A stretch of 18,903 nucleotides of DNA from Oscillospiraceae bacterium (GTDB lineage Bacteria; Bacillota_A; Clostridia; Oscillospirales; JAAYXM01), in assembly GCA_017408185.1 (NCBI GenBank), contig JAFQVE010000187.1, positions 1 through 18,903 of the forward strand, given 5' to 3'. The translations under genes were made by a program, and so were the position numbers. Each line of letters opens with the position of its first letter. The first letter of the stretch is position 1. Positions 1 to 8,485 of the stretch are shown in pieces. The notes below the pieces were generated by a model that made no database searches, had not been told where the DNA came from, and was given only the letters and a program-made list of their open reading frames with translations.

Positions 1-1
1 A

Positions 2-319
2 AAAAAGTATTCATCGGAAAATATTGAACTTCCGGAGCTTCCGGTAGCAGGCGGAACTTTGGACGGTGTTTCCGTAAATGTGTGCGGAGAGCTTTCTTTT
101 CTGACGGAAAAAAGTAAAGAAAACGGTGTAAAAGCAGAAATTATCCTGCCGAGGTTTGTGTATGCACCGATAACCTCGGGCGATGTTGTAGGGGAAATAA
201 GATACATTTTAAACGGCGAGACTTGCGGCTCTTTGTCTGTTGTAAGCTGCGATACTGTAGCAGAATATGAAAGTAAGTCGTTTATAAGAAAAATTCTTGA
301 TTTTTTTGGGAGAAAGTGA
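2..319 (+). CDS. D-alanyl-D-alanine carboxypeptidase (PBP5/DacF type), C-terminal part, 5' end outside window
   Basis: The frame is open from base 2 with no need for an internal start, so this is the 3' end of a longer gene cut by the window edge. About 105 residues are visible. They resemble the beta-rich C-terminal domain of low-molecular-weight penicillin-binding proteins (PBP5_C): a stretch reading IILPRFVYAPITSGDVVGEI matches the family's 'aPvkkGdvvGe' element and is followed by a short beta hairpin. The protein ends with SFIRKILDFFGRK, a basic amphipathic helix like the one that anchors these enzymes to the outer face of the membrane. The catalytic serine domain (SxxK, SxN, KTG) would lie upstream and is not visible. 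Family role: trims D-Ala from peptidoglycan pentapeptides. The identification rests on the accessory domain only, so the exact paralogue (DacA, DacB or DacF) cannot be told. Confidence 0.68.
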   Translation, partial: KKYSSENIELPELPVAGGTLDGVSVNVCGELSFLTEKSKENGVKAEIILPRFVYAPITSGDVVGEIRYILNGETCGSLSVVSCDTVAEYESKSFIRKILDFFGRK

Positions 320-322
320 AAA

Positions 323-2224
323 ATGCTTTGTAACAGGAATTGTGAAAACACGGAGGGAAAGGAACACAGATGGTTGTTCCATCAGGGCAAAGACATATAT
401 GCGTATAAATATTTCGGTGCGCATTTTACGGAAGAGGACGGTGTATCAGGTGTCGTGTTCAGGGTGTGGGCACCGGATGCTTTGTCGGTTTCCGTTGTCG
501 GCGATTTTAACGGCTGGGATAAAAATGCCAACGTTATGAAAAATCCGGAGGATGACAAAACCGTATGGGAAGTGTTTATCCCGTCTCTTGGTGAATATGA
601 CATATACAAATACAGCATTGATACAACATACGGAACAACGCTCCTGAAAGCGGACCCGTATGCGTTCCATGCTGAAACCCGCCCCGGAACAGCATCAAAA
701 ATCTATAATATCGACGGTTTTCTCTGGGGAGATAAAAATTGGCTTCAATACAGATCTGAGCACAGCGCTTTTTCAAGTGCCATGAACATATATGAGGTAC
801 ATCCCGGCTCATGGAAAAAACATCCTGACGGCAATTTTTATTCATACAAGGATTTGGCGCGAGAGCTTATTCCGTATGTCAAGAAAATGGGATATACCCA
901 TATTGAGCTTCTTCCGGTTTCGGAGTTCCCGTATGACGGCTCATGGGGGTATCAGGTTACGGGGTACTTTGCCGCAAGCTCAAGATACGGAACACCGAAG
1001 GATTTTATGCATTTTATAAATGAGTGCCATAAATGCGGTATCGGTGTTATCATAGATTGGGTGGCAGCTCATTTCCCGAAGGATGCGCACGGGCTTTATG
1101 AGTTTGACGGCAGAACGTTGTATGAGTATTCCGATCCGCTCAAGTGTGAGCATCCGGATTGGGGGACGCGGATATTTGATTACGGCAGAAATGAAGTGAA
1201 GAATTTCCTTATATCAAATGCAGCTTTCTGGTGTGATTATTTCCATATAGACGGCATTCGCGTGGATGCTGTTGCAAGTATGCTTTATCTTGATTACGGT
1301 AAGTCTCACGGGCAGTGGAGAGCAAATCGCTACGGCGGAAACGAAAATCTTGAAGCTGTAGAGTTCCTTCGTGAGCTTAACGGTACGGTGTGCGGCGCGC
1401 ATCCGGATATAATTATGATTGCGGAAGAATCAACGGCATGGCCAATGGTTACAAAGCCGCCGTATATGAACGGGCTTGGTTTTCATTTTAAATGGAATAT
1501 GGGCTGGATGAACGACACGCTGAGATATTTTTCAACAGATCCGATTTTCAGAAAACACAAACATAACGAGCTTACCTTCTCACTGACATATGCCTTTTCG
1601 GAAAACTATATACTTCCGTTCTCGCATGACGAGGTTGTTCACGGCAAATGCTCGCTGATTGGTAAACAGCCCGGCGATTATGAACAAAAATTCGCGGGAC
1701 TTCGCGCTATGCTGGGGTATATAATTGCACATCCGGGGAAAAAACTCAGCTTTATGGGAAATGAGTTTGCTCAGTTTTCCGAGTGGAATTACGAAAAAGA
1801 GCTGGACTGGAATCTGCTTGAATTTGATATGCACCGTAAAATGCATGAGTATGTCCGCGATTTAAATAAATTTTATCTCAAAAATTCCGAGCTGTGGGAA
1901 ATGGATACCGGCTGGGAAGGCTTTGAATGGGTGACGGTTGACGATTCCGACAGCAATGTCATAATATTCAAAAGAAAAAACAGCAAGGGAAAAGAGATAA
2001 TTGCAGCATTCAATCTTTCACCTGTCACGCGGGAAGGGTATACGTTCAGGGTATCGTCTCCGGGAAGCTACAGGGTTGTTTTTAACAGCGATAAGGAAAA
2101 ATATGGCGGAACCGGTGTGGAATACGCACCGTATATAAAAGCAAACCGCTCAGACGGTCCTGACGGTTATCTGTCATTGACATTACCGCCGATGAGCGTT
2201 ATCTTCATAAGGAGAAAGGGATGA
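323..2224 (+). CDS. glgB: 1,4-alpha-glucan branching enzyme GlgB
   Basis: A cytoplasmic GH13 transglycosylase that cuts alpha-1,4 chains and re-attaches them as alpha-1,6 branches in glycogen. It has 633 residues, shorter than the enterobacterial enzyme because there is only one N-terminal beta-sandwich module (CBM48-like, about residues 30-120, with FRVWAP and GDFNGWD). The catalytic barrel shows all four GH13 regions: [12 protein letters not shown] (about 243-254), DGIRVDAV with nucleophile D315, IAEES with acid/base E368, and FSHDE with H435-D436. A C-terminal beta domain follows to residue 633. The ATG lies 3 bp after the carboxypeptidase stop, with GGGAG at 308-312 as ribosome binding site, so the site sits inside the upstream gene and suggests coupling. 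Oddity: alanine replaces the usual proline in DWVPAHFP. It is the first gene of the glycogen cluster. Confidence 0.97.
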   Translation: MLCNRNCENTEGKEHRWLFHQGKDIYAYKYFGAHFTEEDGVSGVVFRVWAPDALSVSVVGDFNGWDKNANVMKNPEDDKTVWEVFIPSLGEYDIYKYSIDTTYGTTLLKADPYAFHAETRPGTASKIYNIDGFLWGDKNWLQYRSEHSAFSSAMNIYEVHPGSWKKHPDGNFYSYKDLARELIPYVKKMGYTHIELLPVSEFPYDGSWGYQVTGYFAASSRYGTPKDFMHFINECHKCGIGVIIDWVAAHFPKDAHGLYEFDGRTLYEYSDPLKCEHPDWGTRIFDYGRNEVKNFLISNAAFWCDYFHIDGIRVDAVASMLYLDYGKSHGQWRANRYGGNENLEAVEFLRELNGTVCGAHPDIIMIAEESTAWPMVTKPPYMNGLGFHFKWNMGWMNDTLRYFSTDPIFRKHKHNELTFSLTYAFSENYILPFSHDEVVHGKCSLIGKQPGDYEQKFAGLRAMLGYIIAHPGKKLSFMGNEFAQFSEWNYEKELDWNLLEFDMHRKMHEYVRDLNKFYLKNSELWEMDTGWEGFEWVTVDDSDSNVIIFKRKNSKGKEIIAAFNLSPVTREGYTFRVSSPGSYRVVFNSDKEKYGGTGVEYAPYIKANRSDGPDGYLSLTLPPMSVIFIRRKG

Positions 2225-2231
2225 GTTTAGA

Positions 2232-3446
2232 ATGTTAAAATCCAAGGAATGTATTGCAATGCTTCTCGCCGGCGGGCAGGGAAGCAGGCTTCACGTGCTC
2301 ACAAAAAACGTGGCAAAGCCGGCAGTTCCGTTTGGTGGAAAGTATAGGATTATAGACTTTCCGCTTTCCAACTGTATCAACTCGGGGATTGATACGGTTG
2401 GCGTACTTACACAGTATCAGCCGCTTGAACTCAACACATATATCGGAAACGGACAACCGTGGGACCTTGACCGCTCCAACGGCGGTGTTGCGATTTTGCC
2501 GCCGTATATGACAAGCACAAGCGGTGCGTGGTATAAGGGCACCGCAAATGCGATTTACCAGAACATAAACTTTATAAGAAACTTCAATCCGAAGTATGTT
2601 CTTGTTCTTTCGGGAGACCATGTTTATAAAATGAACTATGACTGGATGCTCCGCGAACACAAAAAAACTCAGGCAGACTGCACTATTGCGGTAATTGATG
2701 TGCCGATTGAGGAAGCATCGCGTTTCGGAATAATGAATCTGCGCGATGATAACTCTGTGTATGAGTTTGAGGAAAAACCGGAAAATCCGAAGAGCACCAA
2801 AGCGTCTATGGGTGTGTATATTTTTACTTGGGAGGTTCTTGAAAGATATCTTATAGAGGATGAGAACAATCCCGAAAGCCAGAACGATTTCGGAAAGAAC
2901 ATCATTCCGAAAATGCTTGGAGACGGCAGAAAGCTTTTTGCGTATGAATATAAAGGCTATTGGAAGGATGTAGGAACGATAGACAGCCTGTGGGAATCCA
3001 ATATGGACGCTATAACCCCGGGAAGCGGACTCGTTCTCCATGATAAAGGTTGGAGAATTTATGCAAGAAACCCTGTAAAGCCGGCTCAGTTCATTTCAAC
3101 GGATGCAGTTGTGAAAAACTCGATGATTGCCGAAGGGTGCTACACCTGCGGAACGGTTGACCACTCCATAATCTTTTATGATGTCAAGATAGGTAAAGGT
3201 GCCGTTGTGAACAACTCGATAATAATGCCCGGAAGTGTGATTGAGGATGGCGCCGTTGTTGAGTATTCGATTATTGCAGAAAATGTTACCGTAAGAGCGG
3301 GTGCAAAAATCGGAGCAGCTCCGGCAATGGGAGAAAGCAAAAAAATAACGGTTGTCGGAAATTCACTGACAGTTGGGGAAAATGCCCGGGTAGAACCCGG
3401 TACAATAGTGGAAGATGATGTTCCCGATGCGGAGGTGGCATTATGA
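2232..3446 (+). CDS. glgC: Glucose-1-phosphate adenylyltransferase, catalytic subunit GlgC
   Basis: Makes ADP-glucose and PPi from ATP and glucose-1-phosphate, the committed step of bacterial glycogen synthesis. The 404-residue protein has the full nucleotidyltransferase signature: [10 protein letters not shown] at 11-20, then [32 protein letters not shown] carries the metal-binding D129. EFEEKP and [13 protein letters not shown] belong to the sugar-phosphate site. The C-terminal third (from about residue 285) has the hexapeptide-like repeats of the left-handed beta helix (for example [21 protein letters not shown]). The sequence after GSRL reads HVLTKN instead of the more usual G/YVLT or YPLT. 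The start is 7 bp after glgB, served by the AAGGAG-like run near 2209-2219. Its last codons overlap the glgD start by 4 bp, consistent with translational coupling of the two subunits. Confidence 0.97.
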   Translation: MLKSKECIAMLLAGGQGSRLHVLTKNVAKPAVPFGGKYRIIDFPLSNCINSGIDTVGVLTQYQPLELNTYIGNGQPWDLDRSNGGVAILPPYMTSTSGAWYKGTANAIYQNINFIRNFNPKYVLVLSGDHVYKMNYDWMLREHKKTQADCTIAVIDVPIEEASRFGIMNLRDDNSVYEFEEKPENPKSTKASMGVYIFTWEVLERYLIEDENNPESQNDFGKNIIPKMLGDGRKLFAYEYKGYWKDVGTIDSLWESNMDAITPGSGLVLHDKGWRIYARNPVKPAQFISTDAVVKNSMIAEGCYTCGTVDHSIIFYDVKIGKGAVVNNSIIMPGSVIEDGAVVEYSIIAENVTVRAGAKIGAAPAMGESKKITVVGNSLTVGENARVEPGTIVEDDVPDAEVAL

Positions 3447-4564
3447 TAAGAGACACTTTAGGGATAATTTTTGCGCACGACAAGGTTGATGCGATGCGCG
3501 AGCTTACGGAAAACAGAACAGCGGCCTCCGTGCCTTTCGGAGGAAGATACCGTATGATAGACTTCACGCTGTCAAGTATGGTCAATTCCGGAATAAAAAA
3601 TGTCGGAGTTGTCACAAAAAGTGATTACTATTCGCTTATGAGTCACCTCGGGACAGGTAAGGAATGGGATCTCAACCGCAAAAAAGGCGGATTATCTATA
3701 TTGCCGCCGTCTATCGGAAGTCGCGATATGTTTTCTGAAAGAACCGGGAAGATTTCTGTCCTTATGGGAATTATCGACTATATAAGAAATTGTGATTGCA
3801 AATATATTCTGCTTTCCGACGGGAACCTTATTGCAAATATAGATTACACCGAGCTTCTCGAGCAGCATATCGAAAAGAAGGCGTATATGACTGCACTGTA
3901 TAAGGCAGAGGTGTATGAGCCGTCTAAGTTTAAAAACAATGCATTTATCGATGTGGATAAGGATGGCAGAATAAAGGATATAACAATAAATCAGGACATA
4001 CAGCTTCACAGCAATATGCTTCTCGGAACGTATATTATCGAGCGTGGTTTGCTGGAGTTTTTAATCTGCCAATGTGTTGCGCATAATAAGTATGACTTTG
4101 AGCGCGACATTATTCAGGATATGGCGCAATCCCTTGATATCTATGCCTGCGAATACAAGGGCTATGCCGAGAAAATAGATTCCGTTGAATCGTATTTCAA
4201 GGTAAATCTTGATTTGCTCAATGAAAAAACAAGAGACGAGCTCTTTGGCGGCGGTGAAATTGCAACGCATGTCTTTGATGAGGTTCCGTCAATGTTCGGA
4301 GAAGATGCGGTTGTCAAGAACAGCATGCTTGCCGATGGCTGTGTAATTGAGGGAAATGTAGAAAATTCAATAATCTCGCGAAACGTCCGCGTCGGAAAAG
4401 GCGCTTCTGTCAAGAATTGTGTAATTCTTCAGGGGGCAGAAATCGGTGAGGATGCAAAGCTTGAATATTGCATAACGGACGGACAGGTCGTTATTTCAAA
4501 AGGCGTTTCTCTTCGCGGTGCGGAGATGTATCCCACCGTTCTTCCCATGGGATGTAAATTATAA
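3443..4564 (+). CDS. glgD: Glucose-1-phosphate adenylyltransferase subunit GlgD (non-catalytic homologue)
   Basis: A 373-residue paralogue of GlgC with the same layout: a nucleotidyltransferase-like domain followed by a left-handed beta helix (about residues 280-370). Conserved structural pieces remain ([33 protein letters not shown]). The catalytic signature is lost: the N-terminus reads [17 protein letters not shown] where GlgC has AGGQGSRL, and [13 protein letters not shown] stands where GlgC has [10 protein letters not shown]. In Firmicutes, GlgD is known to associate with GlgC and raise or tune its activity, with little activity of its own; that role is taken from the family, not seen here. 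The ATGA overlap with glgC (3443-3446) fits stoichiometric co-translation. Length and content match GlgD, with no sign of truncation. Confidence 0.95.
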   Translation: MIRDTLGIIFAHDKVDAMRELTENRTAASVPFGGRYRMIDFTLSSMVNSGIKNVGVVTKSDYYSLMSHLGTGKEWDLNRKKGGLSILPPSIGSRDMFSERTGKISVLMGIIDYIRNCDCKYILLSDGNLIANIDYTELLEQHIEKKAYMTALYKAEVYEPSKFKNNAFIDVDKDGRIKDITINQDIQLHSNMLLGTYIIERGLLEFLICQCVAHNKYDFERDIIQDMAQSLDIYACEYKGYAEKIDSVESYFKVNLDLLNEKTRDELFGGGEIATHVFDEVPSMFGEDAVVKNSMLADGCVIEGNVENSIISRNVRVGKGASVKNCVILQGAEIGEDAKLEYCITDGQVVISKGVSLRGAEMYPTVLPMGCKL

Positions 4565-4579
4565 ACTTTTGGAGGATTT

Positions 4580-6025
4580 ATGGAAAAGAAAAAAATACTT
4601 TTTGCAGCGTCTGAGGCTGTACCGTTTATAAAATCCGGCGGATTGGGAGATGTTATCGGTTCTCTTCCGAAAGCTGTTGCCGGAAAGAATTGTGAGGTTG
4701 CCGTTGTGCTTCCTCTTCATGAGGGAGTTTCCGAAAAGGTAAGGAAAAAGCTTGTTCCGATAACTCATATTTTTATTCCGCTTGCGTGGAGAAGTCAGTA
4801 CTGTGGTATTTTTAAGTATGAAGAAAAGAGTGTAACGTGGTATTTTATAGATAATGAATACTACTTCAAGCGTGGCAATGCACTGTACGGCTGCTATGAC
4901 GATGCAGAGCGCTTTGCGTTTTTCTCCACAGCTGTTCTTGAAATTCTGCCTTATATCGACTATTTCCCGGATGTTATTCATTCTCACGACTGGCAGACTG
5001 CGCTTGTGCCGATTTATTATAAGCTTAAATACTATATGCGCCCGGGGTATGAGAGTATCAAAACCGTGTTCACGATTCATAATATAGAATATCAGGGCAT
5101 TTTTGATAAAGGTATTGTGGAAAATGTTCTTGGGTTGCCGGTAGAGGAGTTTGATAACGGTTTTCTTGAATTTGACGGACGTGTAAATCTGATGAAGGCA
5201 GCCGTTACCTGTTCTGACAGCGTAACTACCGTAAGTCCGTCATACGCCGAAGAAATTAAAACTCCGGAGTACGCCCACGGCCTTCATGATATTTTGCGTT
5301 ATGAAGAAGGCAAGCTCTGCGGAATAATTAACGGAATCGACCAGAAGCTTTATGATCCGGCAAAGGATAAGAAAATTTTCTTTAATTACTCGCAGAAGGA
5401 TATGTCCGGAAAAGCACAGAATAAAGAAGAGCTTCAGGCACTTGTCAATTTGCCCAAAAACAGCGATATCCCTGTTATAGGTATGGTAACGCGTCTTGTT
5501 TCTCATAAGGGGCTTGATTTGGTTTCGTGCATCATTGATGAGCTTCTCGAGGATGATGTTCAGCTGGTAATTGTAGGAACAGGAGATTGGAAGTACGAGC
5601 AGTTCCTGCGTGACAAACAGTGGCAGTATCCGTTTAAGTTGTCGGTGAACATTGCCTTTAACAGTGAGCTTGCGCAGAAGATATACGCAGGCTCCGATAT
5701 GTTCCTTATGCCGTCAAAAAGCGAGCCGTGCGGTCTTGCGCAGATGATTGCTCTCCGCTACGGAACAATTCCGATCGTCAGAAAAACCGGCGGACTCGGG
5801 GACAGCATTTCGCAGTATGACGCTGAGCGCGGAGAAGGCAACGGCTTTGTTTTTTCTGATTATAATGCGCACGAGATGCTCGGCGTAATACGTGCAGCTT
5901 GTGATTGCTACCGTGATAAGGAAAAATGGACAAAGCTTATAGAAAACGGGATGAGCGTGGATTTTTCATGGAAAAAATCAGCTAAAGAATATAATAAACT
6001 CTATGATGCTCTTATGGGCGAATAA
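4580..6025 (+). CDS. glgA: Glycogen synthase GlgA (ADP-glucose, GT5)
   Basis: Transfers glucose from ADP-glucose to the non-reducing end of the alpha-1,4-glucan. It has 481 residues, the normal length for bacterial GT5 synthases, with two Rossmann-like domains (GT-B fold). The N-terminal ADP-glucose signature is present as KSGGLGDV (K18 onward). HSHDWQTALVP and FTIHNIEYQG follow in the N domain. The C domain contains GMVTRLVSHKGLDL and the active-site motif SKSEPCGLAQM with E382, corresponding to the catalytic-site glutamate of the E. coli enzyme, then RKTGGLGDSI. The ATG is preceded by GGAGG at 4571-4575, five bases away. It sits 15 bp downstream of glgD and 24 bp upstream of glgP, clearly in one transcription unit. 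Confidence 0.97.
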   Translation: MEKKKILFAASEAVPFIKSGGLGDVIGSLPKAVAGKNCEVAVVLPLHEGVSEKVRKKLVPITHIFIPLAWRSQYCGIFKYEEKSVTWYFIDNEYYFKRGNALYGCYDDAERFAFFSTAVLEILPYIDYFPDVIHSHDWQTALVPIYYKLKYYMRPGYESIKTVFTIHNIEYQGIFDKGIVENVLGLPVEEFDNGFLEFDGRVNLMKAAVTCSDSVTTVSPSYAEEIKTPEYAHGLHDILRYEEGKLCGIINGIDQKLYDPAKDKKIFFNYSQKDMSGKAQNKEELQALVNLPKNSDIPVIGMVTRLVSHKGLDLVSCIIDELLEDDVQLVIVGTGDWKYEQFLRDKQWQYPFKLSVNIAFNSELAQKIYAGSDMFLMPSKSEPCGLAQMIALRYGTIPIVRKTGGLGDSISQYDAERGEGNGFVFSDYNAHEMLGVIRAACDCYRDKEKWTKLIENGMSVDFSWKKSAKEYNKLYDALMGE

Positions 6026-6049
6026 TCTTATAACGAAGAGGTACATTTA

Positions 6050-8473
6050 ATGGGGATACACTTGAATGAAAAAAAATTAAAAGAGCTTATTGCCGGTAAG
6101 CTTTCAAGACATTTCGGAAAAGAGATAAATGAGGCAAGCTATGAAGAGTTATATTCAGCCTGCTCGTTTATCGTCCGTGATATTCTGATGGAGAACTGGG
6201 CACGTGCGCAGGATGAAATAGAAAAGAAAGAGCTTCGTCAGGTCTATTATCTGTCAATGGAGTTTCTCATCGGTAAGTCTTTGCATAACAATATTAATAA
6301 TCTCGGACTTTCTGAGGTGTTTGCAAATACGTTTGAGGGGCTCGGATTGTCTCTTGATGAGGTGTTCGGGGTAGAGCGCGATGCAGGTCTCGGTAACGGC
6401 GGTCTCGGTCGTCTTGCGGCGTGCTATATGGATTCTCTCACGGCTATGGACTATCCGGGAATGGGCTTTTCTATATTGTACGAATACGGTATATTCAAGC
6501 AGAAAATTATCGACGGAATGCAGGTTGAGCTTCCGGATAATTGGCTTGAAACCGGAAGCGTATGGACTGTGCCGAGAATAGAGGAAACTCAGGAGGTAAG
6601 ATTTGGCGGCAAGGTAGACAGCTATATGGAGGATGGAAAGCTTAAATTCTCGCATCACGACTATTATACCGTGCTTGCTGTGCCAAACGATATGCTGATA
6701 TCCGGATATCCGGGGAAAAACGTCAATGTCTTGCGCTTGTGGAGTGCAAAGTCCACCAAAAGTATTGATATGCACCTTTTTTCAAAGGGTGAGTATGCAA
6801 AATCAATGGAACAGAAGGCAATGAGTGAGGTCATTTCAAAGATTCTGTATCCCGAAGATAACCACGAGGAAGGAAAGTCACTCAGGCTTAAGCAACAGTA
6901 TTTCTTCGTCTCTGCAACCATTTCAAGCATTGTGAAAAAGCATAAGGCAAAATACGGAACACTTCGCAATTTTGCCGATAAGGCTGTTATTCACATCAAT
7001 GACACGCATCCTACGCTTGCTATCCCTGAGCTTATGCGTATTCTTATTGACGATGAAGGCTATAGCTGGGATGAAAGCTGGGATATTGTATCAAAATGTA
7101 TGGCGTATACGAACCATACTATAATGGCAGAAGCGCTGGAGCGTTGGACAATTTCCATGTTCAAGCATCTGCTTCCGAGAATTTATATGATTGTGGAGGA
7201 AATCAACAGACGTTTCTGCGATGATTTGTGGAATGTTTTCCCTGAAGACAGAGAGAAGATAGGAAAGCTTGCGATTATTGCTAATGATGAAATACGTATG
7301 GCGAACCTCTGCATTGCAACGTGTTTTTCAGTAAACGGCGTTTCTGCTCTTCACAGCAACATCTTAAAGGAGTCTGTTTTCTCGGATTATAACTATATGT
7401 TCCCGGGAAAATTCACTAACGTAACCAACGGCATAGCCCACAGAAGATGGCTTTGTCAGGCAAACCCGGAGCTTTCTGCACTTCTTTCAGAGCTTATCGG
7501 AAATGATTTCCGCTACGATGCATCAGCGCTTAAAAAGCTTGAAAAGTATGCTGATGACAAGTCTGTTCTTAAAAGACTTTTGGAGATTAAGCATAGCAAT
7601 AAGATTAGATTTGTCAATGCAATGAACTTTGATACGGCGATAAATCCTGATTCAATTTTTGATGTCCAGTCGAAGAGACTGCATGAATATAAGCGTCAGC
7701 TTCTCAACGTTCTGCATATTCTTTATGAATATCATATGTTGCTTGATAATCCCGGAATGGATTTCAAACCGAAAACATATTTCTTCGGGGCAAAGTCGGC
7801 AGCCGGATACGCTATGGCAAAAAATATAATCAGGCTTATCAATTCTGTCGCATCCGAAATAAATTCCGATAAGCGGGTTGCGGATAAGCTTAAGGTGGTA
7901 TTCGTAGAGGATTATAATGTTTCCATAGCAGAGCTTATGATCCCTGCGGCAGAAATATCCGAGCAGATATCAATTGCCGGAAAAGAGGCGTCCGGAACGG
8001 GAAATATGAAGTTTATGCTCAACGGTGCGCTCACAATAGGTACGCTTGACGGCGCAAACGTCGAGATATGTGAGGCTGTAGGTGAAGAGAATATTTATAT
8101 ATTCGGTATGAAGGCGCATGAGGTTGCAGCGCTTGCTTCCTCCGGAGCTTACTCTCCGATAGATTATTATCACAACGACCCGAAGCTCCGCAGAGTTCTT
8201 GACCGTATCCGTGACGGCATAGGTGTCGGTGTGCTCAGAAATTCATATCCCGATATTGTGAATTCGCTTCTCTTCCATGACCAGTATATGCTTCTTGCGG
8301 ATTTTGCGTCTTATTGCGAAGCGCATGATAAAATTTACCGCGAGTATGGCGAGCGTGAACTGTTTGGCAGAAAATCCCTTATCAATATCGCAAATGCAGG
8401 ACGCTTTGCCGCAGACCGCAGCATAACGGAATATGCAGATAACATCTGGAATTTAAAGAAGATAAGCGAATAA
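6050..8473 (+). CDS. glgP: Glycogen/starch phosphorylase GlgP (GT35)
   Basis: Phosphorolyses terminal alpha-1,4 bonds of glycogen, releasing glucose-1-phosphate; it needs pyridoxal phosphate. The 807-residue length is typical. Visible family blocks: YYLSMEFLIGKSL near residue 67, AGLGNGGLGRLAACYMDS (glycine-rich N-domain loop), FYEYG-like ILYEYGIFKQ, HINDTHPTLAIPELMR, VTNGIAHRRW, and the PLP site EASGTGNMKFMLNGALTIGT. The Schiff-base lysine is K654 within GNMKF. Glycogen-synthesis clusters in Firmicutes usually end with this gene, so the operon encodes both build-up and break-down. The start uses an AGAGG-type ribosome binding site about 10 bp upstream. No regulatory phosphorylation extension of the eukaryotic kind is apparent at the N-terminus. 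Confidence 0.97.
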   Translation: MGIHLNEKKLKELIAGKLSRHFGKEINEASYEELYSACSFIVRDILMENWARAQDEIEKKELRQVYYLSMEFLIGKSLHNNINNLGLSEVFANTFEGLGLSLDEVFGVERDAGLGNGGLGRLAACYMDSLTAMDYPGMGFSILYEYGIFKQKIIDGMQVELPDNWLETGSVWTVPRIEETQEVRFGGKVDSYMEDGKLKFSHHDYYTVLAVPNDMLISGYPGKNVNVLRLWSAKSTKSIDMHLFSKGEYAKSMEQKAMSEVISKILYPEDNHEEGKSLRLKQQYFFVSATISSIVKKHKAKYGTLRNFADKAVIHINDTHPTLAIPELMRILIDDEGYSWDESWDIVSKCMAYTNHTIMAEALERWTISMFKHLLPRIYMIVEEINRRFCDDLWNVFPEDREKIGKLAIIANDEIRMANLCIATCFSVNGVSALHSNILKESVFSDYNYMFPGKFTNVTNGIAHRRWLCQANPELSALLSELIGNDFRYDASALKKLEKYADDKSVLKRLLEIKHSNKIRFVNAMNFDTAINPDSIFDVQSKRLHEYKRQLLNVLHILYEYHMLLDNPGMDFKPKTYFFGAKSAAGYAMAKNIIRLINSVASEINSDKRVADKLKVVFVEDYNVSIAELMIPAAEISEQISIAGKEASGTGNMKFMLNGALTIGTLDGANVEICEAVGEENIYIFGMKAHEVAALASSGAYSPIDYYHNDPKLRRVLDRIRDGIGVGVLRNSYPDIVNSLLFHDQYMLLADFASYCEAHDKIYREYGERELFGRKSLINIANAGRFAADRSITEYADNIWNLKKISE

Positions 8474-8485
8474 GCCGGAGAAAAT

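Noticed and set aside
2235..3041. Long open frame (268 codons) on the - strand opposite glgC
   Set aside because: It lies wholly antisense to a well-supported gene, has no recognisable domain and an implausible composition, and is best explained as a shadow of glgC codon use.
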